The notes under the pieces are model-generated. The model saw only the letters and a program-made list of their open reading frames with translations, was not told where the DNA came from and ran no database searches. Shown piece by piece: positions 7,568 through 14,619 of a DNA stretch of 16,425 bases; the first letter of the stretch is position 1; each line of letters starts with the position of its first letter. Origin of the DNA: an uncultured Verrucomicrobiota bacterium (GTDB taxonomy: Bacteria > Verrucomicrobiota > Kiritimatiellia > RFP12 > UBA1067); assembly GCA_946615875.1 (NCBI GenBank), contig CAMOIK010000023.1, forward strand, positions 1-16,425, in the 5' to 3' direction. A program made the translations under genes and the position numbers.

Positions 7568-8842
7568 TCAGACTTGACGACGGATGACGCGCTTGGCCTT
7601 GCCCTCGCTGCGCGGGAGCGATCCGACAGGAAACACGTCGCCCTTCGGCAAGAAGCCGAGACGTTCGCGCAAATGCTTCGCGACGGTGTGGCCCGTCACT
7701 CCAGGCTCTGCCTCGACGTTGATCGTGACGTCGGTCATGCCGGCGTGCTCCTCGAGGATGATCTGGAACTCGTCCTTGACGCCCGGTATCTCCATGAGCG
7801 CCTGTTCCACCTGGCGCGGATAGAAATTGACGCCCTTGACGATGAGCATGTCGTCCGTGCGGCCAGTAATGCGGTCGATGCGGATGTGGGTGCGGCCGCA
7901 CTCGCATTTCTCGCGGCTGAGTATACGCGATATGTCGTGGGTGCGGTAGCGGATGATGGGCATCGCCTCGCGCGTCAGCGAAGTGAACACGACTTCCCCG
8001 TATTCGCCGTCCGGCACGTTCTTGCCGGTGACGGGATCTACGACCTCCGTAATGTAGTGGTCGTCCCAGACATGGATGCCGGCATGCGCCTTGCAATCCT
8101 GGCCAGTTGTGCCGATGCCGCCGGTCTCGGTCATTCCGTAGATGTCGAAGCACTCGATGTGCAGACGCTTCTCTATGCGGCGGCGCATCTCGTCGGAAAA
8201 GGTCTCGGACCCGAAGATGCCGACCTTCAAAGAGGGGATGTCGTGGTCGCCGGAAGGATCGGCGTCGAGCTTCTCGATGATACGCGGCACGTATGAGACT
8301 ACCGAGCAGAAGCCCTTTACCTTGAAGTCGCGCATCAGGCGTATCTGGCGCTCGGTATTTCCGCTTGAGGCCGGAACGCAGAAGAGGCCGGCCTTGCGGC
8401 ATCCCTGGTAGCAGCCGAAACCGCCGTTGAACAGCCCGAACGTGGGCATGATCTGGAATGCGTCGCCCGTCTGGAGCCCGGCCATGGCAAAGCATCTGGC
8501 CATGCATTCGCCCCATTGGACGAGATCGCCCTTGGTATAGGCCATGACGACGGGAGTGCCAGTCGAGCCGGACGACATATGGAACTCCCGCAGGTCTTCG
8601 CGCGGGACGCAGTTCATCTTTAGCGGATAAGCCTCGCGGAAGTCCTCCTTCGTGAGGAACGGCAGATGCGTCAGGTCGTCGAGGCTCTGCACGTCGTCAG
8701 GCGAAGCAACGCCGGCGCTTTCCAGGCGCGAACGGTAGAAATCGTTTCCCCAGACGCGGCGGAGCGTCTTCTGCAGCCCCTTGAGCTGGAGTTTCTCCAG
8801 CTCCTCGCGGGGCATCGTTTCCATGTCTCTGTTCCAGTACAT
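7568..8842 (-). CDS. paaK: Phenylacetate-CoA ligase
   Basis: This 424-residue member of the AMP-forming adenylate ligases activates aryl-acetates with ATP and CoA. Motifs are MYWNRDMETM at the start, HMSSGSTGTPV (88-98, ATP loop), FGLFNGGFGCYQG (about 135-147), YGMTET (235-240), YRTHDIS and GRTDDMLIVKGVNFYPRQVE in the C-terminal half. It ends with the small domain and a LPRSEGKAKRVIRR tail that carries the catalytic lysine region. Length matches the family (about 430). It lies 39 bp after iorB on the same strand. In that setting it more likely handles aryl-acetates linked to amino-acid oxidation (indoleacetate, phenylacetate) than the aerobic paa pathway, of which no other gene is present. 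The exact substrate cannot be read from sequence. Confidence 0.93.
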   Translation of the reverse strand: MYWNRDMETMPREELEKLQLKGLQKTLRRVWGNDFYRSRLESAGVASPDDVQSLDDLTHLPFLTKEDFREAYPLKMNCVPREDLREFHMSSGSTGTPVVMAYTKGDLVQWGECMARCFAMAGLQTGDAFQIMPTFGLFNGGFGCYQGCRKAGLFCVPASSGNTERQIRLMRDFKVKGFCSVVSYVPRIIEKLDADPSGDHDIPSLKVGIFGSETFSDEMRRRIEKRLHIECFDIYGMTETGGIGTTGQDCKAHAGIHVWDDHYITEVVDPVTGKNVPDGEYGEVVFTSLTREAMPIIRYRTHDISRILSREKCECGRTHIRIDRITGRTDDMLIVKGVNFYPRQVEQALMEIPGVKDEFQIILEEHAGMTDVTINVEAEPGVTGHTVAKHLRERLGFLPKGDVFPVGSLPRSEGKAKRVIRRQV

Positions 8843-8881
8843 ATGCGGGCAGTATGGTGTTTTGAGGTGTGCAAGTGCGGA

Positions 8882-9481
8882 TCATGCGCCGGCGGCGGCA
8901 CGTCCGAGGTCGAACGCCTTGATGTTGAGATCGAGGAGCTTCGCCTTGGAACCCGTGAAGCTCTCGCGCATGGTCTGCTTCCAGTCGTCAGATGGAAAAG
9001 GCGTCAGCGTGGAAAGAGCGCCGGCCAAAACCATGTTCATCGTGCGCTCGTTTCCCACCTCGTCGCGGGCAATGCGTGCGGCATCTACGACGATCGCGCC
9101 AGGAAGCGCGGCGGCGAGTCGCGCATCAAGGTCTGCGACATCCTGCTGCTGCCCCGACGAGACGGTGACAGGCACGAGGTAGGTGTCTGCGACAACGGCG
9201 CGTCCGTGCTTGGCAAGGAGATGCGCCCACCTGACAGCTTCCAACCTGTCGAACGAAACCAGTATGTCGCTGGTCCCCTCCTGGATGATCGGCGAGGCGA
9301 CAGCCGCGCCAAACCTGACCTGGCTTATGACGGAGCCTCCGCGCTGCGCCATGCCGTGGATTTCACTCTTCTTGACGTCGAAGCCGGCGCGAGCGGCGGT
9401 TTTCGCCAGCAGATCGGAAGTCAGCAGAGTCCCCTGGCCTCCGACGCCGACCAGCGACACGTTCACAACTTTGCTGTCCAT
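8882..9481 (-). CDS. iorB: Indolepyruvate:ferredoxin oxidoreductase, beta subunit
   Basis: This 199-residue protein belongs to the pyruvate/2-oxoacid:ferredoxin oxidoreductase gamma-type domain family. The nucleotide-like loop VGVGGQGTLL (11-20) and KKSEIHGMAQRGGSV (37-51) are diagnostic of IorB. With IorA it oxidatively decarboxylates aryl-pyruvates to aryl-acetyl-CoA and reduces ferredoxin, an oxygen-sensitive reaction of anaerobes. Its start codon directly abuts the nifU-like stop, so translation is probably coupled; paaK follows 39 bp downstream. The usual iorA partner is not adjacent and is not elsewhere in this window. It may lie elsewhere, or this subunit may serve another 2-oxoacid oxidoreductase. 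Confidence 0.88.
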   Translation of the reverse strand: MDSKVVNVSLVGVGGQGTLLTSDLLAKTAARAGFDVKKSEIHGMAQRGGSVISQVRFGAAVASPIIQEGTSDILVSFDRLEAVRWAHLLAKHGRAVVADTYLVPVTVSSGQQQDVADLDARLAAALPGAIVVDAARIARDEVGNERTMNMVLAGALSTLTPFPSDDWKQTMRESFTGSKAKLLDLNIKAFDLGRAAAGA

Positions 9482-9700
9482 TCAGCCGACCCTCTCGACG
9501 GTTATCTCGGGATCGATCTCCTGCAGCGAAGTCTCGATGCCCTGTTTCAGTGTCATCATCGCAAACGGGCACGAACCGCAGTGTCCGACGAGTTTGAGGT
9601 AAACCACCTTGCCGTCGATCTTGACCAGTTCGAGGTCGCCGCCATCAGCCTGCAACCCGCCACGAAGCTCTTCAAGCCGTGCCTTGATCTGTTCTTCCAT
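9482..9700 (-). CDS. NifU C-terminal-domain protein (Fe-S scaffold/carrier)
   Basis: This 72-residue protein is a stand-alone NifU C-terminal domain. It has the LQADGGDLELVKIDGKVVYLKL pattern (16-37) and the cluster-binding cysteines in HCGSCPFA (Cys 41 and 44). Such proteins dimerise to hold and pass on a Fe-S cluster. It is the first gene of the nifU-iorB-paaK unit, with a strong AAGGAG ribosome binding site 8 nt before the ATG and a near-consensus promoter upstream. Placement next to a ferredoxin-dependent oxidoreductase subunit suggests that it supplies clusters to that enzyme or its ferredoxin; this is inference. Confidence 0.92.
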   Translation of the reverse strand: MEEQIKARLEELRGGLQADGGDLELVKIDGKVVYLKLVGHCGSCPFAMMTLKQGIETSLQEIDPEITVERVG

Positions 9701-9729
9701 GTTTCTGCTCCTTTCTTGAGACGCGCGAT

Positions 9730-9758
9730 ATTATACCAAAAAGCGGCGAAAGATGCAA
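9730..9758 (-). promoter_or_regulatory. Promoter of the nifU-iorB-paaK unit
   Basis: On the - strand TTGCAT (9753-9758) is followed by a 17-bp spacer and a perfect TATAAT (9730-9735) with an extended TGG just before it. Transcription would start near 9723, leaving a short leader with AAGGAG before the nifU-like ATG at 9700. Confidence 0.75.
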
Positions 9759-9780
9759 AAGCGGGGGCGCCTGGCGGCCG

Positions 9781-10275
9781 TCACCAGCTGCGCTGGACGC
9801 CAGCGGAGAACTGGTACAGCATATCGCATCCGTCCGAGACGCCAAACGTAGCGCCGGCGTCGAACCTGAGCGACCAGCGGTCGTCGATGTGCCAGAACGA
9901 CCCAAGCCCGCCGCACGGGCCGAAGTCCGTGTCGATCCAGTCTCGGAAACCAAACGTGAAGAACGGGTCTAGCCGCTCGTATCCCCACCAGTGCCAAAGG
10001 ATGCCGGAAGCGACGGCGCGCCTGTTCTCGGCCCACGTCCCCTCCGCCTCGATCGCCCAAAATTCGTTGAGATAGTAGCCGCCGCGAACGGCGGCGCCAG
10101 CGACTCGCCCCATCGAACTCCCGCCTTCCGGCAACGCGAGCGCTCCGCCGACGCCCGCGAACCAGCGGTCAAGTTCAAAGTAGTCGCCTTCCGCAAAATC
10201 ACCAACGTCGGCGCCGGAGGCTCCGAACATCGTGGCGAACGCGACCACAAACAATGCGTGACGGCCGATAGCCAT
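9781..10275 (-). CDS. Exported small beta-barrel-like protein, function unknown
   Basis: This 164-residue protein begins with a probable signal peptide (about 1-22, hydrophobic ALFVVAFATMF ending ASGA). The mature part is rich in Gly and aromatic residues in alternating patterns (AAVRGGYYLNEFWAIEAEGTW, PFFTFGFRDWI, WSLRFDAGATFGV). It ends in QFSAGVQRSW, whose terminal aromatic resembles an outer-membrane beta-signal. About eight short strands would fit an OmpA- or OmpW-sized barrel. I do not recognise a named family. It starts 6 nt after the flavodoxin stop, so the two are probably translated from one mRNA. Its stop lies just upstream of the nifU promoter. Confidence 0.7.
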   Translation of the reverse strand: MAIGRHALFVVAFATMFGASGADVGDFAEGDYFELDRWFAGVGGALALPEGGSSMGRVAGAAVRGGYYLNEFWAIEAEGTWAENRRAVASGILWHWWGYERLDPFFTFGFRDWIDTDFGPCGGLGSFWHIDDRWSLRFDAGATFGVSDGCDMLYQFSAGVQRSW

Positions 10276-10281
10276 GCTACG

Positions 10282-10863
10282 TCACTTGACGGACACGCGT
10301 TCGGCGACAAACGCCTCGAGGGCTTTGCCTGCCGAGCGCACAGACGAACCGGGGAACGCCTTTGGAGAGAGGAGCCTAGAGCCAGGAAGAAGCTCGGCGA
10401 ACTCTTTGCCGACGCGCTGCATACCGCCGCCGCCGTGGGTCTGGAATATGGCGACGTGCTTGCCCTTGAGCGCGGACGCATTCTCCGTCACCCACGTGCG
10501 CACGGGCGGGGCCATCGTACCCCACCAGTTGGGCGTGCCGACGAACACGACGTCGTACTTGCCGACATCCAATCCCTTGATCGGCATGATGGGGCGCAGC
10601 TTCTTGCCGTAGCACTCCGGATTTGCCTCGTCGCAGCAGGCGCGGTAGTTGGCGCTGTAAGGCGTCTGCGCCTTTATCTCGAAGATGTCCGCCGCGGCCT
10701 TCTTCGCGATCGTCTCTGCGGCGAAGCGCGTATTGCCGTCAGGGCTCCAAGAGAAGTATATGACGGCGACCTTGCCTTTTTCGACCTCGACAGGCTCTGC
10801 GGCCTGCGCGAAACCTGCGGCGCACGACGCCGCCACAACGACTCCAGCAATCATTTTTTTCAT
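10282..10863 (-). CDS. Exported flavodoxin-like protein
   Basis: This 193-residue protein has a signal peptide (MKKMIAGVVVAASCAAGFAQA, 1-21) followed by a flavodoxin fold. It shows a first strand VAVIYFSWS, an FMN phosphate loop SWSPDGNTR (38-46), YDVVFVGTPNWWGTMAPPV (103-121) and a third loop FQTHGGGG (140-147). It resembles the Flavodoxin_4 group. Flavodoxins carry electrons through FMN and are normally cytosolic, so the leader suggests a periplasmic redox role. ATG 10863 is chosen because the leader is ideal and AAGGA lies 9 nt upstream; an upstream in-frame ATG at 10944 would overlap the DUF711 gene and hide the leader. Cys 77, 78 and 84 could be extra redox or structural residues. Confidence 0.85.
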   Translation of the reverse strand: MKKMIAGVVVAASCAAGFAQAAEPVEVEKGKVAVIYFSWSPDGNTRFAAETIAKKAAADIFEIKAQTPYSANYRACCDEANPECYGKKLRPIMPIKGLDVGKYDVVFVGTPNWWGTMAPPVRTWVTENASALKGKHVAIFQTHGGGGMQRVGKEFAELLPGSRLLSPKAFPGSSVRSAGKALEAFVAERVSVK

Positions 10864-10880
10864 TTGCGGTATTCCTTGCG

Positions 10881-12245
10881 TCAGTTCTTGAAAGAGTGGA
10901 TTGGCGCTGGTATGCGGCCCCTGCGCGACACGAAAGCTTCGCACGAGAAACGATTCACCGGCATAACGGGCGCATGGCCGAGCAGGCCGCCGAACTCGAC
11001 CGTGTCGCCTACGGTCTTCCCCACCACGGGTATGACGCGCACGGCGGTGGTCTTCTGGTTGACCATGCCTATCGCCGCCTCGTCCGCTATTATCCCGGAA
11101 ATGGTCGACGCGGTGGTGTCGCCGGGGATGGCGATCATGTCAAGGCCCACCGAGCAGACGCACGTCATCGCCTCCAGCTTCTCGATGGCGAGAGCGCCGA
11201 CGTTCACCGCGTCGATCATCCCCTGGTCCTCGCTGACGGGAATGAAGGCGCCTGATAGGCCGCCGACGTAGCTGGACGCCATTACGCCGCCCTTCTTCAC
11301 CTGGTCGTTCAACAGCGCGAGCGCGGCGGTCGTGCCTGGCGCGCCGGGATGCTCTAGACCGATTTCGCGAAGTATGTCGGCTACGGAATCGCCTACCGCC
11401 GGAGTGGGGGCGAGCGACAGGTCGATGATGCCGAACGGGACGCCGAGCCGTTTCGCCGCCTCCTGCGCGACCAGCTGCCCGACGCGGGTGATCTTGAACG
11501 CCGTGCGTTTTATCGTCTCGCAAAGCGTTTCGAAATCCGCTCCGCGAATCGCCTTCAGCACATGGTTGACCACGCCAGGCCCGGACACGCCGACGTTGAT
11601 GACGGCATCCGCCTCGCTCACGCCATGGAACGCGCCTGCCATGAACGGATTGTCATCCGGCGCATTGCAGAGCACGACGAGCTTCGCGCAGCCAAGCGAA
11701 TCCCTGTCGGCAGTCTTCTCCGCCGTCGCCTTCACGATCTCGCCCATCAGCCGGACGGCGTCCATGTCGATGCCGGTCTTGGTGGAGCCGACGTTGACCG
11801 ACGAGCAGATGCGCTCCGTCGAAGCCAGCGCGTCGGGGATGGAGCGGATCAAGAGCTCGTCCGCCTTTGTCATGCCCTTCGAGACGATGGCCGAATAACC
11901 ACCTATGAAATTCACGCCGAGCTTCTTCGCCGCCTTGTCGAGCGTCTTGGCGATGCGGACGAAATCCGCCGATCTGCGGCAGCACGACGCGCCCACGATG
12001 GCGATGGGCGTCACCGATATGCGCTTGTTGATGACCGGCACGCCGAACTCGCGGCCTATCTCGTCGCCCGTCATGACGAGATCCTTGGCAAGCGAAGTCA
12101 GCTTCTCGTATATGCAGCGGCACGTTTCCGCGACCGTGGTCTTGGCGCAGTCGAGCAGGCTGACGCCCATCGTTATCGTCCGAACGTCGAGATTCTCTTC
12201 GAGAATCATCTTGTTCGTTTCCAGCACCTCGCTGATGTTTATCAT
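10881..12245 (-). CDS. UPF0210 (DUF711) family protein
   Basis: This 454-residue cytosolic protein belongs to the UPF0210/DUF711 family, which is of full family length here and has no established activity. Typical segments include the N-terminal NLDVRTITMGVSLLDCA, RISVTPIAIVG, GGYSAIVSKGMTKAD, ICSSVNVGSTKTGIDMDAV and FGIIDLSLAPTPAVGDSVADIL. Late in the protein are GAFIPVSEDQGMIDAV and LDMIAIPGDT. Family relatives resemble glycyl-radical/PFL folds structurally, but no glycyl-radical motif is visible here. Its ATG overlaps the ACT gene's TGA by 4 nt (12242-12245), showing translational coupling, and the pairing with an ACT-domain gene is conserved in many bacteria. That suggests the ACT partner senses a small ligand such as an amino acid. 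Confidence 0.93.
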   Translation of the reverse strand: MINISEVLETNKMILEENLDVRTITMGVSLLDCAKTTVAETCRCIYEKLTSLAKDLVMTGDEIGREFGVPVINKRISVTPIAIVGASCCRRSADFVRIAKTLDKAAKKLGVNFIGGYSAIVSKGMTKADELLIRSIPDALASTERICSSVNVGSTKTGIDMDAVRLMGEIVKATAEKTADRDSLGCAKLVVLCNAPDDNPFMAGAFHGVSEADAVINVGVSGPGVVNHVLKAIRGADFETLCETIKRTAFKITRVGQLVAQEAAKRLGVPFGIIDLSLAPTPAVGDSVADILREIGLEHPGAPGTTAALALLNDQVKKGGVMASSYVGGLSGAFIPVSEDQGMIDAVNVGALAIEKLEAMTCVCSVGLDMIAIPGDTTASTISGIIADEAAIGMVNQKTTAVRVIPVVGKTVGDTVEFGGLLGHAPVMPVNRFSCEAFVSRRGRIPAPIHSFKN

Positions 12246-12514
12246 ATGCGATGCATCTTCTCGAAGATTTCAGACTTCTGCACGCGGATCTTCATCCCCA
12301 TCTCCACGCCCAGACGCGTGAGGTCCGCGGAAAGCATGTCGAACGCCGTCGCCGCCTTGGAGTAATCGACTATCATCATCATGTTGAAGTAGTCCTGCAC
12401 CACAGTCTGGGATATGTCGAGAATATTGACCTTCTCGCTCGCCAGATATGTGCATGTCTTCGCGAGAATGCCGACGGCATCCTTGCCCACTACTGTTATT
12501 ATCGCTTTTTTCAT
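12242..12514 (-). CDS. ACT domain protein (UPF0237 family)
   Basis: This 90-residue single-ACT-domain protein has KKAIITVVGKDAVGILAKTCTYLA (2-25), in which GKDAVGI forms the ligand-binding loop, and VNILDISQTVVQDYFNMMMIVD (29-50). ACT domains usually bind amino acids and regulate a partner. ATG 12514 (MKKAIITVVG) is chosen because the family starts there; the longer frame to 12583 adds a basic, low-quality N-terminus. No strong ribosome binding site is seen. Its stop overlaps the start of the UPF0210 gene by 4 nt. No separate promoter is apparent, so it may be read through from the tRNA-Leu region upstream. Confidence 0.9.
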   Translation of the reverse strand: MKKAIITVVGKDAVGILAKTCTYLASEKVNILDISQTVVQDYFNMMMIVDYSKAATAFDMLSADLTRLGVEMGMKIRVQKSEIFEKMHRI

Positions 12515-12625
12515 AAGGCTTGTGCGCTTTGATTGGTTTCGTCTGGCGGCCAGGGAAATTTGGCGGGCTGCTCTGCGGCGCACGTGGCTACTCTCGCCCG
12601 GCGATCCCCTTCAGCCCTTGTTCAA

Positions 12626-12709
12626 TGGTGCACCCGGAGGGACTCGAACCCTCACACCTTGCGGCATCGGAACCTAAATCCGACGTGTCTGCCATTTCAC
12701 CACGGGTGC
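12626..12709 (-). tRNA. tRNA-Leu (anticodon UAG)
   Basis: On the - strand the acceptor arms GCACCCG (5' end 12709) and CGGGTGC pair perfectly, followed by discriminator A and an encoded CCA (12626-12628). The anticodon arm reads TCGGA-TTTAGGT-TCCGA, giving anticodon UAG (reads CUA/CUN leucine codons). A long variable arm (TGCCGCAAGGTGT) and the T arm GAGGGTTCGAGTCCCTC confirm a class II tRNA-Leu. Its length is 84 nt including CCA. It sits between dnaJ and the ACT-domain gene. Confidence 0.97.
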
Positions 12710-12809
12710 TCTTTTTAGTCGTCAATTGCCAGTTTCTGGTCGTTGGTTGCCTATTGCTGTGCTTTTGCAGGGCTTTCGCAAACACCATACCGCCAAAATC
12801 TACCGGCCG

Positions 12810-13997
12810 CTATCGGCTTTTCTGCAGTTTCTCCTTGTGAGAGTAGAAGATGCGCGTTTTGTTCGCGAAGGTCTGCGCCGCCGGGAATGTGGACGGGTTG
12901 GAGAGGCGCTGAAACTCCTCCAACGTCTCTTTCTGGCGCTTGTCGAGGTTTGACGGCACTTCGAAAACGATGCGGGCGTCCAAATCACCCACTTCGCCAC
13001 GAAACGACCTCACACCCTTCCCGCGCAGACGGAACACCTTTCCGTTCGGCGTCCCCGCAGGAAGTTTGAGCTGGGCCATTCCGTCCGGCGTGGGGATATC
13101 GACGGTGCCGCCGAGCGCCGCCGCGATCGGCGAGACCGGGACTTCGACGCCGAGGTCGAGACCGTCGCGCTCGAATATGTCGCTCGCCTTGACGTTGATT
13201 AGCACGTAGAGGTCGCCAGGCTCGCCGCCGCGGACGCCGCCACCGCCCTTTCCCGCCAACCGCAGACGCGAACCCGAATCGATCCCCTGCGGAATCTTCA
13301 GGGATATGTGCTGGGGTTTTGTCACGTGGCCGGTGCCGCGACACGAGCGGCAGGGTTTGTCTATCACCGAGCCTTCGCCTCCGCAGCGCGGGCAGGTTTG
13401 GCGTATCTGGAAGATGCCGCCGCCGGCTATGACCACGCCCGAGCCATGGCAAGTCGCGCAGGTCGTGCGACGAGAACCGGGCGCCGCACCGGTGCCGTGG
13501 CATTCGTCGCACTGCGCAGGCAGCGTCAGGTCGATGGTGCGCTCGGAACCGAAAATCGCCTCGTCGAAATCCACATCCAGCCGGAACGTCATGTCATCGC
13601 CGCGCTGCGGTGCGCTCGGATCCGCCCTCTGGCGGCCGCCTCCCATGCCGCCGCCGAAGAAGCTGGAGAACCCGCCGCCGCCGAAGAAGCTGGAGAGGAT
13701 GTCGTTGAGATCGACGTCCTGGAAATGCGAGAAGTCTCGCCCGAAGTTGAAGCCGCCCGGCCCGAAATTCACGCCTTCGTGGCCGAACTGGTCGTAGCGC
13801 TGGCGCTTCTCAGGGTTGGAGAGGACCTCGTACGCCTCGGAGATTTCAGTGAACTTCTCCTTGGCCTCCGGGTTGTCCGGATTGCGGTCTGGGTGATATT
13901 TCATCGCCAGTTTGCGGTAGGCGGACTTGATCTGGTCCGCCGTCGCGTCCTTGGCGACGCCAAGCATCTCGTAATAGTCGCGTTTCCTGTCAGTCAT
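12810..13997 (-). CDS. dnaJ: Chaperone protein DnaJ (Hsp40)
   Basis: This 395-residue protein is a full type I DnaJ, which delivers substrates to DnaK and stimulates its ATPase. The J domain (about 7-72) has HPD at 35-37. A Gly/Phe-rich linker follows (75-120). Four zinc-binding repeats come next: CDECHGTG (163), CATCHGSG (180), CPRCGGEG (202) and CRSCRGTG (216). The C-terminal substrate-binding domains begin near HISLKIPQGIDSGSRLRL. The gene start overlaps the grpE end by 8 nt (13990-13997), and AAGGCAG lies within the grpE tail as its ribosome binding site, so the two are translationally coupled. dnaK is not in the window. Confidence 0.97.
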   Translation of the reverse strand: MTDRKRDYYEMLGVAKDATADQIKSAYRKLAMKYHPDRNPDNPEAKEKFTEISEAYEVLSNPEKRQRYDQFGHEGVNFGPGGFNFGRDFSHFQDVDLNDILSSFFGGGGFSSFFGGGMGGGRQRADPSAPQRGDDMTFRLDVDFDEAIFGSERTIDLTLPAQCDECHGTGAAPGSRRTTCATCHGSGVVIAGGGIFQIRQTCPRCGGEGSVIDKPCRSCRGTGHVTKPQHISLKIPQGIDSGSRLRLAGKGGGGVRGGEPGDLYVLINVKASDIFERDGLDLGVEVPVSPIAAALGGTVDIPTPDGMAQLKLPAGTPNGKVFRLRGKGVRSFRGEVGDLDARIVFEVPSNLDKRQKETLEEFQRLSNPSTFPAAQTFANKTRIFYSHKEKLQKSR

Positions 13998-14604
13998 TGT
14001 CTGCCTTCTTCCCGGAAGAGACCACCACCTGCGCGGCGCGGAGGACTTTGCCTTTCAGCATCCACCCCTTCTTGCTCTCTATGGAGACCCTGCCTTCCTC
14101 CACTTCGTCGGACGGCAGGGTGGCGATGGCGTCCATGCGCTCGGTGTCGAGCGCCTCGCCGACGGAATCGAACGGCTCCGCTCCACGCTCCTTGAGCGAC
14201 TTGAGCAGCGAATCATAGACCAGCTGCACGCCCTTGACGAACGCATCCTCCTTGTCCGGCGCCTTGTCCAGCGCGAGCGCGAGGTTGTCGACCGCAGGGA
14301 GAACGTCCTTGAGTATGTCGGCCTCCGCGAAACGATAGGTGTCCTCGCGGTCGCGGGCGGCGCGCTTCTTGTAGTTGTCGAAGTCGGCCAACGTGATTGC
14401 GTAAAGCGCCTTCCAGTCCGGTTCGGCCGGCTTTTCAGCAGGCTTGCCGCCGGCATCCGCCTCTGCGGAAGCCGTGTCCGGCCCGCCGACGCACTCTCCC
14501 CCGGCCGCCTCCTCAGACGGTGCAGGCGCTTCCGCGCCGACGGCGGCCGAGGCTTCCTTCTTCTCTTCGTTGTCTTCCATTTTCTTTCTTCGCCAGAATC
14601 CCAT
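13990..14604 (-). CDS. grpE: Nucleotide exchange factor GrpE
   Basis: This 204-residue protein is the ADP/ATP exchange factor of DnaK. A low-complexity, acidic, Ala/Glu-rich N-terminus (about 10-62) precedes the long helix WKALYAITLADFDNYKKRAARDRED (about 64-88). Next come LPAVDNLALALD, the LVYDSLLKSLKERGAEPFDSVGEALD beta-domain entrance and GWMLKGKVLRAAQVVVSSG at the end. ATG 14604 is chosen because AAGGAAA lies about 3 nt upstream; the alternative ATG at 14580 has only a weak site. It starts 15 nt after the argG stop and overlaps dnaJ by 8 nt, so it is the middle gene of argG-grpE-dnaJ. Confidence 0.95.
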   Translation of the reverse strand: MGFWRRKKMEDNEEKKEASAAVGAEAPAPSEEAAGGECVGGPDTASAEADAGGKPAEKPAEPDWKALYAITLADFDNYKKRAARDREDTYRFAEADILKDVLPAVDNLALALDKAPDKEDAFVKGVQLVYDSLLKSLKERGAEPFDSVGEALDTERMDAIATLPSDEVEEGRVSIESKKGWMLKGKVLRAAQVVVSSGKKADND

Positions 14605-14619
14605 CGCTTTCCTTGTGTC

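Noticed and set aside
5944..7587. 547-residue + frame opposite murCB
   Set aside because: Antisense to a protein with complete MurC and MurB motifs; no start signals or recognisable domains.
7389..8516. 375-residue - frame overlapping paaK
   Set aside because: Arg/His-rich shadow in a different frame of paaK.
8666..10075. 469-residue + frame opposite paaK, iorB and nifU
   Set aside because: It crosses three good - strand genes and a promoter; composition is that of an antisense frame.
9991..11271. 426-residue + frame opposite the flavodoxin and DUF711 genes
   Set aside because: Antisense shadow; the - strand genes carry signal peptides and family motifs.
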